Shown: positions 41,866-52,303, counted from the first letter of the stretch. The stretch: DNA of 64,000 nt from Planctomycetota bacterium (GCA_016873095.1 VGYC01000005.1:23470-87469), one strand, 5' to 3'. A program made the numbers and translations. Notes: a model not told the origin generated them from the sequence alone.

Positions 41866-43431
41866 TTATTTCAGTCGCATGAGCTTGATTTCTTGTTTCG
41901 TGGCCGAGCGCACGATGAAACCGGACACGGTCTCGCGCCTGTACCCGTCAGCCATCACGACAATCTGGTGCGGCGTGATGTCGGTAAAAACGCCGCCTTT
42001 CTTCAGGATACCCTCGGTCACCTCCAGGCGTGCGAGGCCGATGCTGGACGTCGTCTGCGTGGAGGGCTTGTCAGCGTGCCTTTCGCTGGCAGCCGACACG
42101 GACGCTCCTCTGACGGGTTTGCCAGTTCGCGCATCGGTCACGTGCACGGTCAGCGTATGTTTCCACATGATTTGCGAATCCTTGGTGGTGCCCTTGCTGA
42201 AGCCGATGCGTTTCCTGTCGAAGTTACAATCGATCACGGAACAGGTGGGCTGGAACTCGGTCCAGAGATCCTCCGGTCCCTTGGTGGAGATCGAGCAGCG
42301 TCGGAGTACGACGTTCGAAGTTCCCAGGAGCGCGATGGGCCCGGTGCCGCGGAAATCGCAGCCTTCGAACGTGTTCGGACCCGCCGCCCAGCTGGTGATG
42401 GCCCCATCCCCTCCAAAGATATCCGTATTCTCGATCCGGTTGTCACGGCACTGCGACGTCAAGTATAGCTGTGACCAGTAGCAGCCATGGATGCGATTGT
42501 TCCGGACGATATTCCCGGTGGATTTGGGACCGGCAATGGCCATGCCGTCGGGTGAATTGCGGACCTCGTTGTCTAGCAAAAGGTTGTCCGCGCTGTTGGC
42601 AACCCCGAAGCCGAGGTAATTCACGCCATTCACCCGATTTCCCAGGATCAAGTTGCACGACGATTCGTTGGTGAGGCTGATGCCGTAACCCTCCGTGGAG
42701 CGAGGCTTGCCGCTGATGCTTTCAATAGTGTTGGCCTGGGCAGTGTTGGCTCCGGATTCCAGGAACACGATCCCATAGCGACGACAATCCTTGATGGTGT
42801 TTTCGCGGATCACACAACAATCACTTCCCTCTACCCAGACGGCGCCGGCCTGGTCTACGGGCGTCTTTCCTTGCGCTGGGTGGCCGCACTTCGTAATCTG
42901 GCAGCGCTCGACGGTCGCGTCGCGGACGCCCAGCAAGCGAACCCCCGTAGCCTCACAAGACGATATCGCGCATTGTCTGATGTGGTGTGGCTCTCGGGCG
43001 TCGCCAAGCAGGGTAATGCCGTTCACGGCGCCCGTCAGCCGGCAGTTGATCAGACGAGAGCCGCGGGGTCGCTCGCTATCTTTCTCAGTAGCGCGTGCAT
43101 GAACGGAGATACCGGTCCAGGACTTTTCCTCACGGTTCGCACCAAGGCAGATCGGCTCTTTGTCGCTTCCCAGTGCCAGGAGTTGCCCTTCCACGACGAT
43201 CCCGGTGCCCGGGGCGAAGGCTACATTTGTTCCAGCACGAAGCGTGAGGGTCAATGGTTCGGGGATGATCACATCTCCGGTGACCAGGATCTGTCCTGAC
43301 CAGGTTGCGGATTCGGTGATCTTTCCACTGACCTTTCTCGGGCCGGTCTGGCCCCGAAAGTCACCGGCATAGCAAACTAGAAGCGCGAAGGTCGGCAGTG
43401 TCGAGAACAGGCCAAGTCTTGTGAATACCAT
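41866..43431 (-). CDS. Secreted right-handed parallel beta-helix protein (NosD/pectate-lyase type)
   Basis: 521 residues with a signal peptide (TRLGLFSTLPTFALLVCYAG) and AAGGGGAG upstream of the ATG. Residues about 50-420 contain stacked PbH1-type rungs, with N-x-I and G-I/V repeats: RLINCRLTGAVNGITLLG, CVIRENTIKDCRRYGIVFLESGANTAQANTI, NLILGNRVNGVNYLGFGVANSADNLLLDNEV and NIVRNNRIHGCYWSQLYLTSQCRDNRIENT. A C-terminal beta domain with TVHVTDARTGKPVRGASVSA resembles a carboxypeptidase-regulatory/SdrD-like repeat. Pectin or other polysaccharide binding or cleavage is likely but no catalytic residues are identified. It belongs to the leftward PSD1 operon. Confidence 0.88.
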   Translation of the reverse strand: MVFTRLGLFSTLPTFALLVCYAGDFRGQTGPRKVSGKITESATWSGQILVTGDVIIPEPLTLTLRAGTNVAFAPGTGIVVEGQLLALGSDKEPICLGANREEKSWTGISVHARATEKDSERPRGSRLINCRLTGAVNGITLLGDAREPHHIRQCAISSCEATGVRLLGVRDATVERCQITKCGHPAQGKTPVDQAGAVWVEGSDCCVIRENTIKDCRRYGIVFLESGANTAQANTIESISGKPRSTEGYGISLTNESSCNLILGNRVNGVNYLGFGVANSADNLLLDNEVRNSPDGMAIAGPKSTGNIVRNNRIHGCYWSQLYLTSQCRDNRIENTDIFGGDGAITSWAAGPNTFEGCDFRGTGPIALLGTSNVVLRRCSISTKGPEDLWTEFQPTCSVIDCNFDRKRIGFSKGTTKDSQIMWKHTLTVHVTDARTGKPVRGASVSAASERHADKPSTQTTSSIGLARLEVTEGILKKGGVFTDITPHQIVVMADGYRRETVSGFIVRSATKQEIKLMRLK

Positions 43432-43477
43432 AGCAGCCGTCTCCCCTTTGCCGGCTCACGAGCACCTGTCTCGGCAC

Positions 43478-44917
43478 TCATGCCAATAACTCGTGGACGA
43501 TACGCGCGCCGGTAACCTCCGGATCGGTCAGCCGCTCGGGGCGCCCGTTGTGCAAAAAGCTGAGCCGCGTGTGGTCGATGCCAAGCTGATGAAGAATCGT
43601 CGCGTGCAGGTCATGAACGCTGACTCGATTCTCGAGCGCTCTGTAACCAAAATCATCCGTGCTGCCGTGAATACAGCCTCCCTTGAATCCGCCTCCTGCC
43701 ATTAACAAGCTGAACGCATGCCGGTTATGGTCCCGGCCGTCGGCCCCCTCGGTGATGGGAAGTCGGCCGAACTCTCCCGTCCACATGACGATCACGTCAT
43801 CGAGCAGACCGCGCTGTTTCAAGTCTCGAAGGAGTGCGGCGCTCGGCTGGTCTACGTGGCCGCAGATCGTTTTCAACCCGTCGCGCAGATTGCCGTGGTT
43901 ATCCCAGGGTTGAAAAGACGGGCTGAGCGGCGGAAAGACCTGGACAAAGCGAACGCCGGATTCCACGAGGCGACGCGCCATGAGACAACGTGCCCCGTAA
44001 CCGGCGGTCGCTGGATTGTTCAGTCCGTAGAGCGTGCGCGTCGCCGACGATTCACGGGACAAATCGAGCACATCGGTTGCCGACAGTTGCATGCGGGCAG
44101 CGAGCTCAAAGTTTTGCACGCGAGCTTCCAGCTCGCTTTCGCGCGGATGCTCTTCCAGGTGCATGGCGTTCAATTGAGACAGCAAGTCCTGGGAACGTGC
44201 TTGTGCTTCGCGAGGCCGTGGCCGCGACGGCCGCAGATGGAGGACCGGGGTCCCCGTCGCGCTGAACTCCGTCCCTTGATAGACGGCTGGCAGCCAGCCG
44301 CTGGACCATACCATCCGGCCTGAGGTGTTGTAACCGGCCGGATCGCGCAGCACGATATAGGCGGGCAGATCCTGGTTTTCGGTCCCCAGGGCGTAACCGA
44401 TCCACGAGCCCATCGCAGGCCGACCAAAAAACGTCTTGCCCGCCTGCATCATGTTGATGGCGAACGGATGATTGTTATTCTCGGTGTGCATCGAGCGCAC
44501 GAGGCACAAATCATCGGCGACCGAAGCGAGCTGAGGTAGCAGTTCCGACAATTCCATGCCGGCCTGGCCGTGCTTGGCAAATCGGAACGGCGAACCCATC
44601 AGCACGTTTCTGTTGCCGAGCTGAAACGTCTCCACCTGTTCCGGATGCGGCTGACCATGGCGTTTGCTCAGTTCCGGCTTGGGATCGAACAGGTCCATCT
44701 GTGAAGGACCGCCGTTCTGGAATAGCTGAATCACTGCCTTGGCCTTGGCCGTTAAATGCCCTGGCCGCGACGCAAGTGGCCTGGAGCTTGGGCGAGTGGT
44801 TACGCTTTCCTTGCCTAGCAAGCCCGCCTGTTCCAGCAACCCAGCCAGGGCCAGCGTGCCAAAGCCGTTGCCGAAGGTTCGCAACAGTTCACGCCGTGAC
44901 AGCGGCATGTCGCTCAT
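43478..44917 (-). CDS. DUF1501 protein, Tat-exported, coupled to PSD1
   Basis: 479 residues from ATG 44917, 4 bp after the stop of the PSD1 gene and preceded by GTGGAGTG; the longer upstream frame overlaps PSD1 and is not used. Twin arginines 8-9 in PLSRRELLRTFGNGFG mark Tat export. Family landmarks are QLFQNGGPSQMDLFDPKPELS, RSMHTENNNHPFAINMMQAG, ARRLVESGVRFVQVFPPLSPSFQPWDNHGNL, MWTGEFGRLPITEGADGRDHNRHAFSLLMAGGGFKGG and STDDFGY. It is probably a metal-dependent alkaline-phosphatase-like enzyme or a maturation partner of PSD1. The adjacency strongly implies joint function. Confidence 0.93.
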   Translation of the reverse strand: MSDMPLSRRELLRTFGNGFGTLALAGLLEQAGLLGKESVTTRPSSRPLASRPGHLTAKAKAVIQLFQNGGPSQMDLFDPKPELSKRHGQPHPEQVETFQLGNRNVLMGSPFRFAKHGQAGMELSELLPQLASVADDLCLVRSMHTENNNHPFAINMMQAGKTFFGRPAMGSWIGYALGTENQDLPAYIVLRDPAGYNTSGRMVWSSGWLPAVYQGTEFSATGTPVLHLRPSRPRPREAQARSQDLLSQLNAMHLEEHPRESELEARVQNFELAARMQLSATDVLDLSRESSATRTLYGLNNPATAGYGARCLMARRLVESGVRFVQVFPPLSPSFQPWDNHGNLRDGLKTICGHVDQPSAALLRDLKQRGLLDDVIVMWTGEFGRLPITEGADGRDHNRHAFSLLMAGGGFKGGCIHGSTDDFGYRALENRVSVHDLHATILHQLGIDHTRLSFLHNGRPERLTDPEVTGARIVHELLA

Positions 44918-44921
44918 CGGA

Positions 44922-47345
44922 TCACTCCACGTAGAGGAATTCGTTGGTCGAAACGAGCATGTGGCACAAGTCTGCCAGTGCGCGTCGGATCGCTTGTTCC
45001 CGAGTCTTGTTGTCGGCAGCATAGGTCCGTGTCTGGTCAGCCAGGAAGCCATCGCACCTGGACAGTTCCGCGTCTCGCGGCGGCCGGCTCAACGCCGCTT
45101 GAAAACTCTCTCGAACCTGCGCCCTCAGCTTCATCCCCGCGGTGGAAAGGACTCGAGACGCCAGGCGTTCGGACTGAGCGAAAAGGAATTCGCTGTTCAG
45201 CAGCGTCAGAGATTGGAGCACTGTTGCCGAACTGCTGCGCTGCGTGCAATTGACCGGCATGATTGGCGCGTCGAAGATTTCCAGGAATTTCAGCGGATAG
45301 ACTCGCCGCGCGAACAAGTAAATACTTCGACGCTGTGAGCCGGTGGCAGACGTCTTCACCTCCGACGCGCCATCGACAGGAGTAGTCAGTTCGACCGGCG
45401 GCCCTCCCATCTGTCGATCCAGTGTTCCCGAAATGGTCAAGATTGAATCGCGTATGACTTCCGCTTCCAGGCGCCGCAGGTTCATTCGCCACAACAGGGA
45501 ATTGTCGGGATCGATGCGCTCGCCGACCGAAGTCTTTGCCTCCGCTGGCGGGCGCCGCGACGATTGACGATACGCACTGGATGACATGATCTGCCGGTGC
45601 AGGCGTTTGATGCTCCAGCCGTTTTCGGCAAAGTCCACGGCAAGCCAATCGAGTAATTCGGGATGGGTGGGCAGGCTTCCCGAACGACCGAAATTTCCGA
45701 GAGTAGCGACAATGCCGCGGCCGAAGTGATGGTGCCAGACTCGATTGACGAGTACGCGCGCCGTCAGTGGATGATCGCTGCGCGTCAGCCAGCGTGCCAG
45801 GGCCAGACGCCGTCCGCTGGAGTCACCCGCTGCAGAGGCGGCCTTGAATGGGGTTGTCCCTGCGGGTTGAAGGATTTCTGGAAAACCGGGCTGGATTAGC
45901 ACTCCGGGAGCGTTGACGTTTCCGCGCCGCATCAGGCGAGAGGCCGGCGGCCTGCCAACGTCCCACAGCGCCTGGACCTTTCCATAGGATCGCCGCTTCG
46001 CCTGGAGCATGCCCATCCTGGTTTTCAAGTCCGCGATGCCGGCGACGTCCTTCGCTTTATCGGCGACCTTGAGCAACGCCTGCAGTGCGCTGACCTGTTT
46101 ATCAAGTTGTGCGTTCTGTTGGTCGATCGTCGCGCGTTCGAGCGGAGCAACGTCCGCCAGAAAACGTTCCTGCGGCCGCTTCCAGGCGAAGACGTTGAAC
46201 GCCGGTTCAAAACAGGCCATCAGGCGATAATAGTCGCGTTGCGGCAGTGGATCGTACTTGTGATTGTGACAGCGGCAACAATCCATGGTTAGCCCAAGCA
46301 CTGACGTGGAGAACGTCTCCATGACTCCGAACAGAACGTCGTATCGTTTGTCGATCCCATATTGCGGTTCGCTGGTGTGGTCCTCGACGGAACGAAGATA
46401 GCCGGTGGCGGAAAGGAGGTCCAGCGTCTCGGTCGTGAACTTGGCGGCGCGTCGCCAATCCACCAGTTCGTCTCCCGCCAGCTGCTCAATCAAGAAACGA
46501 TCGTAGGGCTTGTCTTCATTGAACGCGCGAACGACATAATCCCGATAGCGCCAGATGCCATCGTTAGGATAGATCGTGGCCAGATCGCCGTCGAAGAGCC
46601 GATTATCGACATAGCCGGCAGCATCGAGCCAGTGGCGACCCCATCGCTCGCCGTAGTGGCTCGAAGCCAGTAGTTCATCGATCAGTCGCTCATAAGCATC
46701 CTTGCGACCATCGTCGAGAAACGCCCTGACGGCCTTTGGCGATGGAGGCAAGCCGACAAGGTCGAAGTAGGCCCGACGTATAAGAGTGTGGCGATCCGCT
46801 TCCGCGGAAAAAGTCATTCCCTTCGACTCCAGACGCGCGAGCAAGAAAGCATCGACTGGGGTGCGAACTCGATCGGCCGACTTGACGACTGGAACCCTGG
46901 GTTTCCTGGGCGGCTGGAACGACCAGAACAGGCGATCCTTGTCGCTCACCTGTCCCCGCGGCGGCAAGGCGACGAGCTTTTCTTTCGCATGTGCGCCCGC
47001 CTTCACCCAGTCGCGGATCCGCAACAATTCCGCGGGTGACAGCTTGTTCTTCTTGCCAGGCGGCATCTGGCCACGCTCCAGGATATCGACGAGCAAACTG
47101 CTTCCGGGATCGCCGCGAACGAGCGTGGACAGCGTCCGAAGATCCAACTTTGCTTCCTGACGGTCGCCCCCGTGACAGTCGTGGCAGTGCTTGGCGAGGA
47201 TCGGCAAGATGTCCTTCTCGAACGACGGAGGCGGTGACTCCTCGCTGCCCAAGGTCCGTGTGGTGTGCCTGCCAAGAACAAGCAGGGCATAACACAAGAT
47301 CATGCTTGTTGCGACCATGAATCGTCGCGAGATCATGCGTTTCAT
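44922..47345 (-). CDS. Planctomycete cytochrome PSCyt1/DUF1549/DUF1553 protein
   Basis: 807 residues with a signal or anchor segment (VATSMILCYALLVLG). PSCyt1 has the haem motif CHDCH at 54-58 and a conserved RGQMPPGKKNKLSPAEL. DUF1549 spans roughly 150-350 with a second CCRCHNHKYDP motif. A helical coiled region (ERATIDQQNAQLDKQVSALQALLKVADKAK) sits at about 390-440. DUF1553 runs from about 511 (LALARWLTRSDHPLTARVLVNRVWHHH) to the end (LVSTNEFLY). It heads the leftward operon of this locus and is divergent from the GH32-like gene by 110 bp. Confidence 0.93.
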   Translation of the reverse strand: MKRMISRRFMVATSMILCYALLVLGRHTTRTLGSEESPPPSFEKDILPILAKHCHDCHGGDRQEAKLDLRTLSTLVRGDPGSSLLVDILERGQMPPGKKNKLSPAELLRIRDWVKAGAHAKEKLVALPPRGQVSDKDRLFWSFQPPRKPRVPVVKSADRVRTPVDAFLLARLESKGMTFSAEADRHTLIRRAYFDLVGLPPSPKAVRAFLDDGRKDAYERLIDELLASSHYGERWGRHWLDAAGYVDNRLFDGDLATIYPNDGIWRYRDYVVRAFNEDKPYDRFLIEQLAGDELVDWRRAAKFTTETLDLLSATGYLRSVEDHTSEPQYGIDKRYDVLFGVMETFSTSVLGLTMDCCRCHNHKYDPLPQRDYYRLMACFEPAFNVFAWKRPQERFLADVAPLERATIDQQNAQLDKQVSALQALLKVADKAKDVAGIADLKTRMGMLQAKRRSYGKVQALWDVGRPPASRLMRRGNVNAPGVLIQPGFPEILQPAGTTPFKAASAAGDSSGRRLALARWLTRSDHPLTARVLVNRVWHHHFGRGIVATLGNFGRSGSLPTHPELLDWLAVDFAENGWSIKRLHRQIMSSSAYRQSSRRPPAEAKTSVGERIDPDNSLLWRMNLRRLEAEVIRDSILTISGTLDRQMGGPPVELTTPVDGASEVKTSATGSQRRSIYLFARRVYPLKFLEIFDAPIMPVNCTQRSSSATVLQSLTLLNSEFLFAQSERLASRVLSTAGMKLRAQVRESFQAALSRPPRDAELSRCDGFLADQTRTYAADNKTREQAIRRALADLCHMLVSTNEFLYVE

Positions 47346-47455
47346 GGTGTGTTCCAGTGGATTCTTGGACGGCCTCGTTGATTGTACTCGTTGAATTGCC
47401 TAAACCCAACAAAGTTGCGGAATCCGGTCCGGCGTGCATTCAGCGAGGAGCCAAG
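47346..47455. promoter_or_regulatory. Shared divergent promoter region of the 39-58 kb locus
   Basis: 110 bp separate the leftward PSD1 start from the rightward GH32-like start, so both operons must be read from here, partly from overlapping sites. A GCGAGGAGCC Shine-Dalgarno for the rightward gene lies at its right edge. No operator-like palindrome was recognised. Confidence 0.5.
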
Positions 47456-49063
47456 ATGTGGTTGCCTAAGAAACTTGTGACTGGGCTGGCGATTCTCTCG
47501 ATAGGTCTTCCAGTACAGGCACAACCTCGGCAGGCGCCGCCCGGGATGTTCCGGGATCTGGATGACGAGATCGTGGGCAACGCGATTCTCATCAGCGGCA
47601 AGCAACTTTTCATCGATGATCATGTGATCGAGGAGTTGAAGGGGGCGACAAGGGTCCTGAATCAACCGGTCAAACATTCCAGGAATCCGCTGCTGAAGCG
47701 AGACCAGCCGTGGGAGACGTCCGGACCTGGATATGGAACCGTGCTCTACGATGCCGAGAATCGCTTGTTCAAGATGTGGTACGAAAACTGGGACCAGAAC
47801 GAGGCTTCCAGCGCTCGGCTGCTGTATGCGACGTCGAAGAACGGACTGGACTGGGAAAAGCCGTTCGTGGACGAAGAGAGGAAAACAAATCTGGTTCGCC
47901 GGCCAGACATCAAGGGCTTCCAGGCGTGCGGCATCTTTCGAGACCCGGTGGAGCGTGATCCGGCAAGGCGTTACAAGATGCTTTTCAGTTGCAATCCGGA
48001 TGGGACGGCAACGTCGTGGACAACAGCCGCCGCATTTTCAGCAGACGGCATCAAGTGGACCGCCAACTCGGAATCGCAATTGATCCCATTCAGCGATGCG
48101 CAGAGTTGTCCGCTCTGGGATGCGCGGCGCGGGCGGTACGTAGCAATCCTGCGTTTCGGTCCGCCAAATACGCGCATCATCAGCCGGACGGAGAGTACGG
48201 ATTTCCTTCACTGGTCGCCAAAGGTCACGGTGCTGCGACGCACGAAAATGGACGAGCCCATGGCCACGCAGTTCTATCAAATGTCGCCACTTCTCTACGG
48301 CGATATTTTTCTGGGGCTGCTTTCCGCCTATCACAATGAGACGCTCAAGCCTTTGCCGCCGGATCAGCCGTGGACGGACCGCAAGAACCTCCATCTGGTA
48401 TTCAGTCGCAACGGAGTAACATGGCAGCGCGTAGGAAAGAATGGAGCGATACCGCCGCGCGACCTTGAGCAGGACCGGGACTGGCAGCGAATCGCGCAAG
48501 ACGCGGTTTTCTTGCCGTACGGTACGAAGGACAAGGATTGGGACTGGGGGACGGTGGCGCCCTACTTCATGCCCGAACCCATCTTCGTCGGCGACGAGAT
48601 CTGGTTTTACTACGTGGGCCAGAAGGGTCGCAACTGGTGGAACTACACTGGGGATCCGCCCAAACTCGACAAGCAAGCTCGTGAGCCACTCCGAGGCGTC
48701 GGTCTGGCGACCCTCCGCCGCGACGGCTTTGTCTCCGTCGAAACCCAGAAGAACGGGACTCTAACCACCAAGCCTCTTGTGTTTCTCGGTGATACTCTGG
48801 TCGTGAATGCGAATGCGAAAGGTGGTTCGCTCGTTGTGGAAGCGATCGACGACAAGGGCAAGTCGATCCCGGGTTTTTCCAGTACCGATTGCAAACCCAT
48901 CACGACGGACGGCATCCGTCATGTCGTGACCTGGAAAGGAAAAACAAATTGCCACTTGTTACAGGCTCGGCCCATCAGGCTTCGCTTCCATCTGACGAAT
49001 GCCAAGTTGTATTCGTTCGAACCGGCGATCCGCCACAAGCATTACCTTCAGTCGTATGACTGA
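47456..49063 (+). CDS. Exported GH32-like five-bladed propeller protein
   Basis: 535 residues from ATG 47456, chosen because AGGAG precedes it and a signal peptide follows (KKLVTGLAILSIGLPVQAQ). The mature protein is rich in repeated beta-strand motifs typical of glycosidase family 32/43-like propellers: LFIDDHVIEELKGATRVLNQPV, YGTVLYDAENRLFKMWYENW, LLYATSKNGLDWEKP and FSRNGVTWQRVGKNG. The strand pairs alternate S/T-x-x-G-x-x-W boxes. No canonical GH32 WMNDPNG motif was found, so activity on fructans is not supported; it may act on another glycan or bind one. It starts the rightward operon. Its sequence is paralogous to the C-terminal half of the 55616 protein. Confidence 0.8.
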   Translation: MWLPKKLVTGLAILSIGLPVQAQPRQAPPGMFRDLDDEIVGNAILISGKQLFIDDHVIEELKGATRVLNQPVKHSRNPLLKRDQPWETSGPGYGTVLYDAENRLFKMWYENWDQNEASSARLLYATSKNGLDWEKPFVDEERKTNLVRRPDIKGFQACGIFRDPVERDPARRYKMLFSCNPDGTATSWTTAAAFSADGIKWTANSESQLIPFSDAQSCPLWDARRGRYVAILRFGPPNTRIISRTESTDFLHWSPKVTVLRRTKMDEPMATQFYQMSPLLYGDIFLGLLSAYHNETLKPLPPDQPWTDRKNLHLVFSRNGVTWQRVGKNGAIPPRDLEQDRDWQRIAQDAVFLPYGTKDKDWDWGTVAPYFMPEPIFVGDEIWFYYVGQKGRNWWNYTGDPPKLDKQAREPLRGVGLATLRRDGFVSVETQKNGTLTTKPLVFLGDTLVVNANAKGGSLVVEAIDDKGKSIPGFSSTDCKPITTDGIRHVVTWKGKTNCHLLQARPIRLRFHLTNAKLYSFEPAIRHKHYLQSYD

Positions 49064-49150
49064 AACAATACGAAGGCTGGCGGTCATGCCAGAACCTCCG
49101 ACGATGTTCCGCGTTTCTCCAATCGTCAACCACTCTGGAGGTGTGCCAAA

Positions 49151-52100
49151 ATGAATCGCGGGAAATGCTGGTTCTTCTCCTTTTTGCTGGGACCCTGCTT
49201 GTTAATAGCAATATGTGGATCCCAACTTCAAGATCGCAAAGACAAAGCTCAGCTTCCCGTCAAGACAGACTTCACTCCGCCGTTGATTCGCGTGCCGAGC
49301 GGCTACGTCGTCGAACTAGTAGCTGGGCCGCCGCTCGTGAAGTATCCCATGATGGCCTGCCTCGATGAACGAGGTCGGCTATTCATTGCGGAGAGCGACG
49401 GCCAGAACCTCGGCAAGGACGCTCTTCTCAAACAGCAGCCAAGGTTTGTCCGGATGCTTGAGGATACCGACGGCGACGGAAAGTACGACAAGAGCACGAT
49501 CTTTTCCGACAAGATGGTCATGCCTGAAGGTGCTCTGTGGCACAAGGAAGCCCTCTACATCATGTCGGCCCCCTATCTCTGGCGCCTGAAGGACACCAAC
49601 GGGGACGGCGTGGCCGACCAAAGAGACCAACTCGTCGGCCAGATGGACTTCATCGGCAACGCCAACCAGCATGGCCCGTACTTGTCGCCAGACGGACGGC
49701 TCATCTTCACCGGCGGCACATTCGGCTATGACCTCGTCGGCAAAGATGGCAAGCGGGCTGGTAAGGGAAACTGGGCCGGCGTCTTCTCCTGCCGCACGGA
49801 TGGTAGCGATGTTCGCATTGAGTGCCACGCCGGTATCAACCCCGTGGAAGTGGTTTTCAGCCCCGAAGGAGACATGCTTGGTACATGTGCCATCTTTGAT
49901 CGAAACGGCGGGCGGCACGACGCGCTGGTGCACTGGATCCATGGGGGGTCGTATGCCGAGCGATTGCGGGAGCCCACGCTAAAGCAGACAGCTGTTTACT
50001 TGCCTGCTGTGAAACGCTGGGGGCAGGTGGCTCCGTCCGGACTGGTTCGATATCGGGGGCAGCATCTTGGTGAAGGCTTCCGCGACAACCTCTTCGCGTG
50101 CATGTTCAATGCACATTCCGTCGTTCGCATCAAATTACAGCGCGATGGAGCGACGTTCCGGGCCGAAGACGAAGTCTTTCTCGAATCTCCGAGCATCCAT
50201 TTTCATCCGGCAGATGTTCTCGAAGATGCCGACGGCAGCCTGCTTGTCGTCGATACTGGTGGCTGGCTGACCATGGGCTGTCCTTCTTCGACGATTGCCA
50301 AACAAGAGATCTGCGGAGCGATCTATCGCGTGAGGAAAGAGGCCGGGTCGAAACCCTCCGACCCGCGTGGACTCAAGCTGAAGTGGACAACAGCGGACGT
50401 CGCCGACCTTGTAGAGCGTCTCGACGACCCCCGGCCCGCTGTGAGGGATCGGGCAGTTGCGGCATTGGCCGAACACTCGGACCGGGCAGTATCCGCACTC
50501 AGCAGACCGCTCCGATCGCCAAGCACTGCCCGCCTTCGCAGGAACGCTGTTTGGACCCTGGCACGGATTGGAACCCCGGAAGCGCGGACGCAGATGTCCA
50601 AAGCCCTTACCGATCGAGACGCGGGTGTGCGGCAGGCAGCGGCCTGCGGACTGGGCAACCTGCGTGAATCAGGTGCGGTCGACGCGCTCAACAAGTTGGT
50701 CGTGAACGATTTGCCTCACGTACGCAGAGAATCCGCCACCGCCCTCGGGTTGATCGGCAACGCGAAGGCCGTGCCAGCGCTGTTGCAATCTCTCCGAACC
50801 GGACGAGAGGAGTTTCTGGAGCACGCGCTGATTTATGCACTTATCGAGATCAATGATTCCGTGGCCACCAAAGCCGGCCTCGCTGACGCGGCACCTCACG
50901 TGCGTCGGGCGGCGCTGATTGCTCTCGACCAGATGCCGGATGGCGGGCTGACCCGCGAGATGGTTGCGCCGCTACTTGCCACGACCGACTCTGCACTTCA
51001 ACGCGCAGCCCTTGCCGTGGTCTCGAAGCGTGCGGGCTGGGCGAATGAAAGCGTTGACCTGCTCAAGAAGTGGTTGCAGGATCAGCGGCGGGATCCGACA
51101 CGAGACGCGCTGATCGCCGGCGCGGTGCTGGCGTTTCCACGCAACGCCAAGGTCCAGTCCCTGGTGGCAGAATCTCTGTCTCATTCCAGGTCCTCGCGGG
51201 CCATTGTGCTCTTGCTCCTGGAGACGATCGCCCGCTGTGACATCGACGTACTCCCGGTGTCCTGGGTCGATGCCTTGACCAAGCTTCTGGCCACTCCGGA
51301 CGGGCAGGTCCGGCGCCAGACCGTAGCGACCATCGCAGCCCATGACGCAGGTCAGTTCGATAAGTCGCTGCTCGTTATCGCGGGCGACTCCCGGCAAGAA
51401 AGCAAGTTGCGTGTGGAAGCCTTGGCCGTCATGACGCGAAGAGGTGCACGACTCGATGAAGACAGCTTCAAGCTGCTCATCGAACAGATCAAGCCAGACG
51501 TTGCACCCCTTGTTCGGCTGGCAGCCGCAGACGCACTGGGCAAGGCGGCGCTGAACGACAAACAACTCACCCGGTTGCCAGACCTTGTTCAACGAGCAGG
51601 GCCACTGGAACTGACGCCGTTGCTGCGCGCCTTCGAGAAGGCGGCTCGAAACAAGCGAGGTTCAATTGAGTTGGGCTTGCGACTCGTCGAGGCCTTGTCG
51701 GAATCACCGGGTGTAAAGGCCATCTCGACTGCCCGGATTCGCTCGGTTATCAGCCTGTACCCTGCAGAGGTGCGCCAGGCAGGGAAGAAACTGGCAAGGC
51801 CGGCCGACAACGACCGCGAGCAACAGCGTCGGCTAGATGAGATAGTGTCCAAGGCCGGCAAGGGAGACGTCGAACGCGGCCGGCAAGTTTTCTTTAGCAA
51901 CCGATCCGCATGTTCCACGTGTCACCGCATTGGCAACAACGGCAGCCTCATTGGACCAGACCTATCCAGGATTGGCCAGGTGCGGACGATTAGCGACATC
52001 GCCGAGGCGATCATGTTCCCAAGCGCCAGTCTGGCCAACGGTTATGAAAGCTACAGCATCGTCACGCGTGCCGGCCAGACGCACACTGGATTGATACGCC

Positions 52101-52279
52101 GCGAGATGGCCGACGCAATCCATCTGTTGACGACCGACCGAACCGAGGTCCGAATACCTCGTTCGCAGGTCGAGGAGATGATGCCCAGTAGCATCTCCGT
52201 GATGCCCGAGGGACTGGAAAAGGTGCTCACTGAAAGGCAACTATGCGACCTGATCGTTTTCCTCCATTCTCTGAAGTAA
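49151..52279 (+). CDS. PVC-type haem-binding dehydrogenase with HEAT repeats and C-terminal cytochrome c
   Basis: 1042 residues with GGAGGTG 8 nt upstream and a signal segment (GKCWFFSFLLGPCLLIAICG). The propeller half (about 40-400) contains LVKYPMMACLDERGRLFIAESDGQNLG, DTDGDGKYDKSTIFSDKMVMPEGALWH and DVLEDADGSLLVVDTGGW. HEAT-type helical repeats follow (about 410-850), with alternating VR-x-x-A-A-x-A-L patterns. A haem motif CSTCH near residue 920 with GPDLSRIG and a distal section completes it. This is the same architecture as the 27773 protein. The substrate is probably a sugar or alcohol liberated by the surrounding glycosidase-like enzymes; this is inference from neighbourhood. Confidence 0.92.
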   Translation: MNRGKCWFFSFLLGPCLLIAICGSQLQDRKDKAQLPVKTDFTPPLIRVPSGYVVELVAGPPLVKYPMMACLDERGRLFIAESDGQNLGKDALLKQQPRFVRMLEDTDGDGKYDKSTIFSDKMVMPEGALWHKEALYIMSAPYLWRLKDTNGDGVADQRDQLVGQMDFIGNANQHGPYLSPDGRLIFTGGTFGYDLVGKDGKRAGKGNWAGVFSCRTDGSDVRIECHAGINPVEVVFSPEGDMLGTCAIFDRNGGRHDALVHWIHGGSYAERLREPTLKQTAVYLPAVKRWGQVAPSGLVRYRGQHLGEGFRDNLFACMFNAHSVVRIKLQRDGATFRAEDEVFLESPSIHFHPADVLEDADGSLLVVDTGGWLTMGCPSSTIAKQEICGAIYRVRKEAGSKPSDPRGLKLKWTTADVADLVERLDDPRPAVRDRAVAALAEHSDRAVSALSRPLRSPSTARLRRNAVWTLARIGTPEARTQMSKALTDRDAGVRQAAACGLGNLRESGAVDALNKLVVNDLPHVRRESATALGLIGNAKAVPALLQSLRTGREEFLEHALIYALIEINDSVATKAGLADAAPHVRRAALIALDQMPDGGLTREMVAPLLATTDSALQRAALAVVSKRAGWANESVDLLKKWLQDQRRDPTRDALIAGAVLAFPRNAKVQSLVAESLSHSRSSRAIVLLLLETIARCDIDVLPVSWVDALTKLLATPDGQVRRQTVATIAAHDAGQFDKSLLVIAGDSRQESKLRVEALAVMTRRGARLDEDSFKLLIEQIKPDVAPLVRLAAADALGKAALNDKQLTRLPDLVQRAGPLELTPLLRAFEKAARNKRGSIELGLRLVEALSESPGVKAISTARIRSVISLYPAEVRQAGKKLARPADNDREQQRRLDEIVSKAGKGDVERGRQVFFSNRSACSTCHRIGNNGSLIGPDLSRIGQVRTISDIAEAIMFPSASLANGYESYSIVTRAGQTHTGLIRREMADAIHLLTTDRTEVRIPRSQVEEMMPSSISVMPEGLEKVLTERQLCDLIVFLHSLK

Positions 52280-52303
52280 GTCTCGACCGAGAGAGATACG
52301 CGT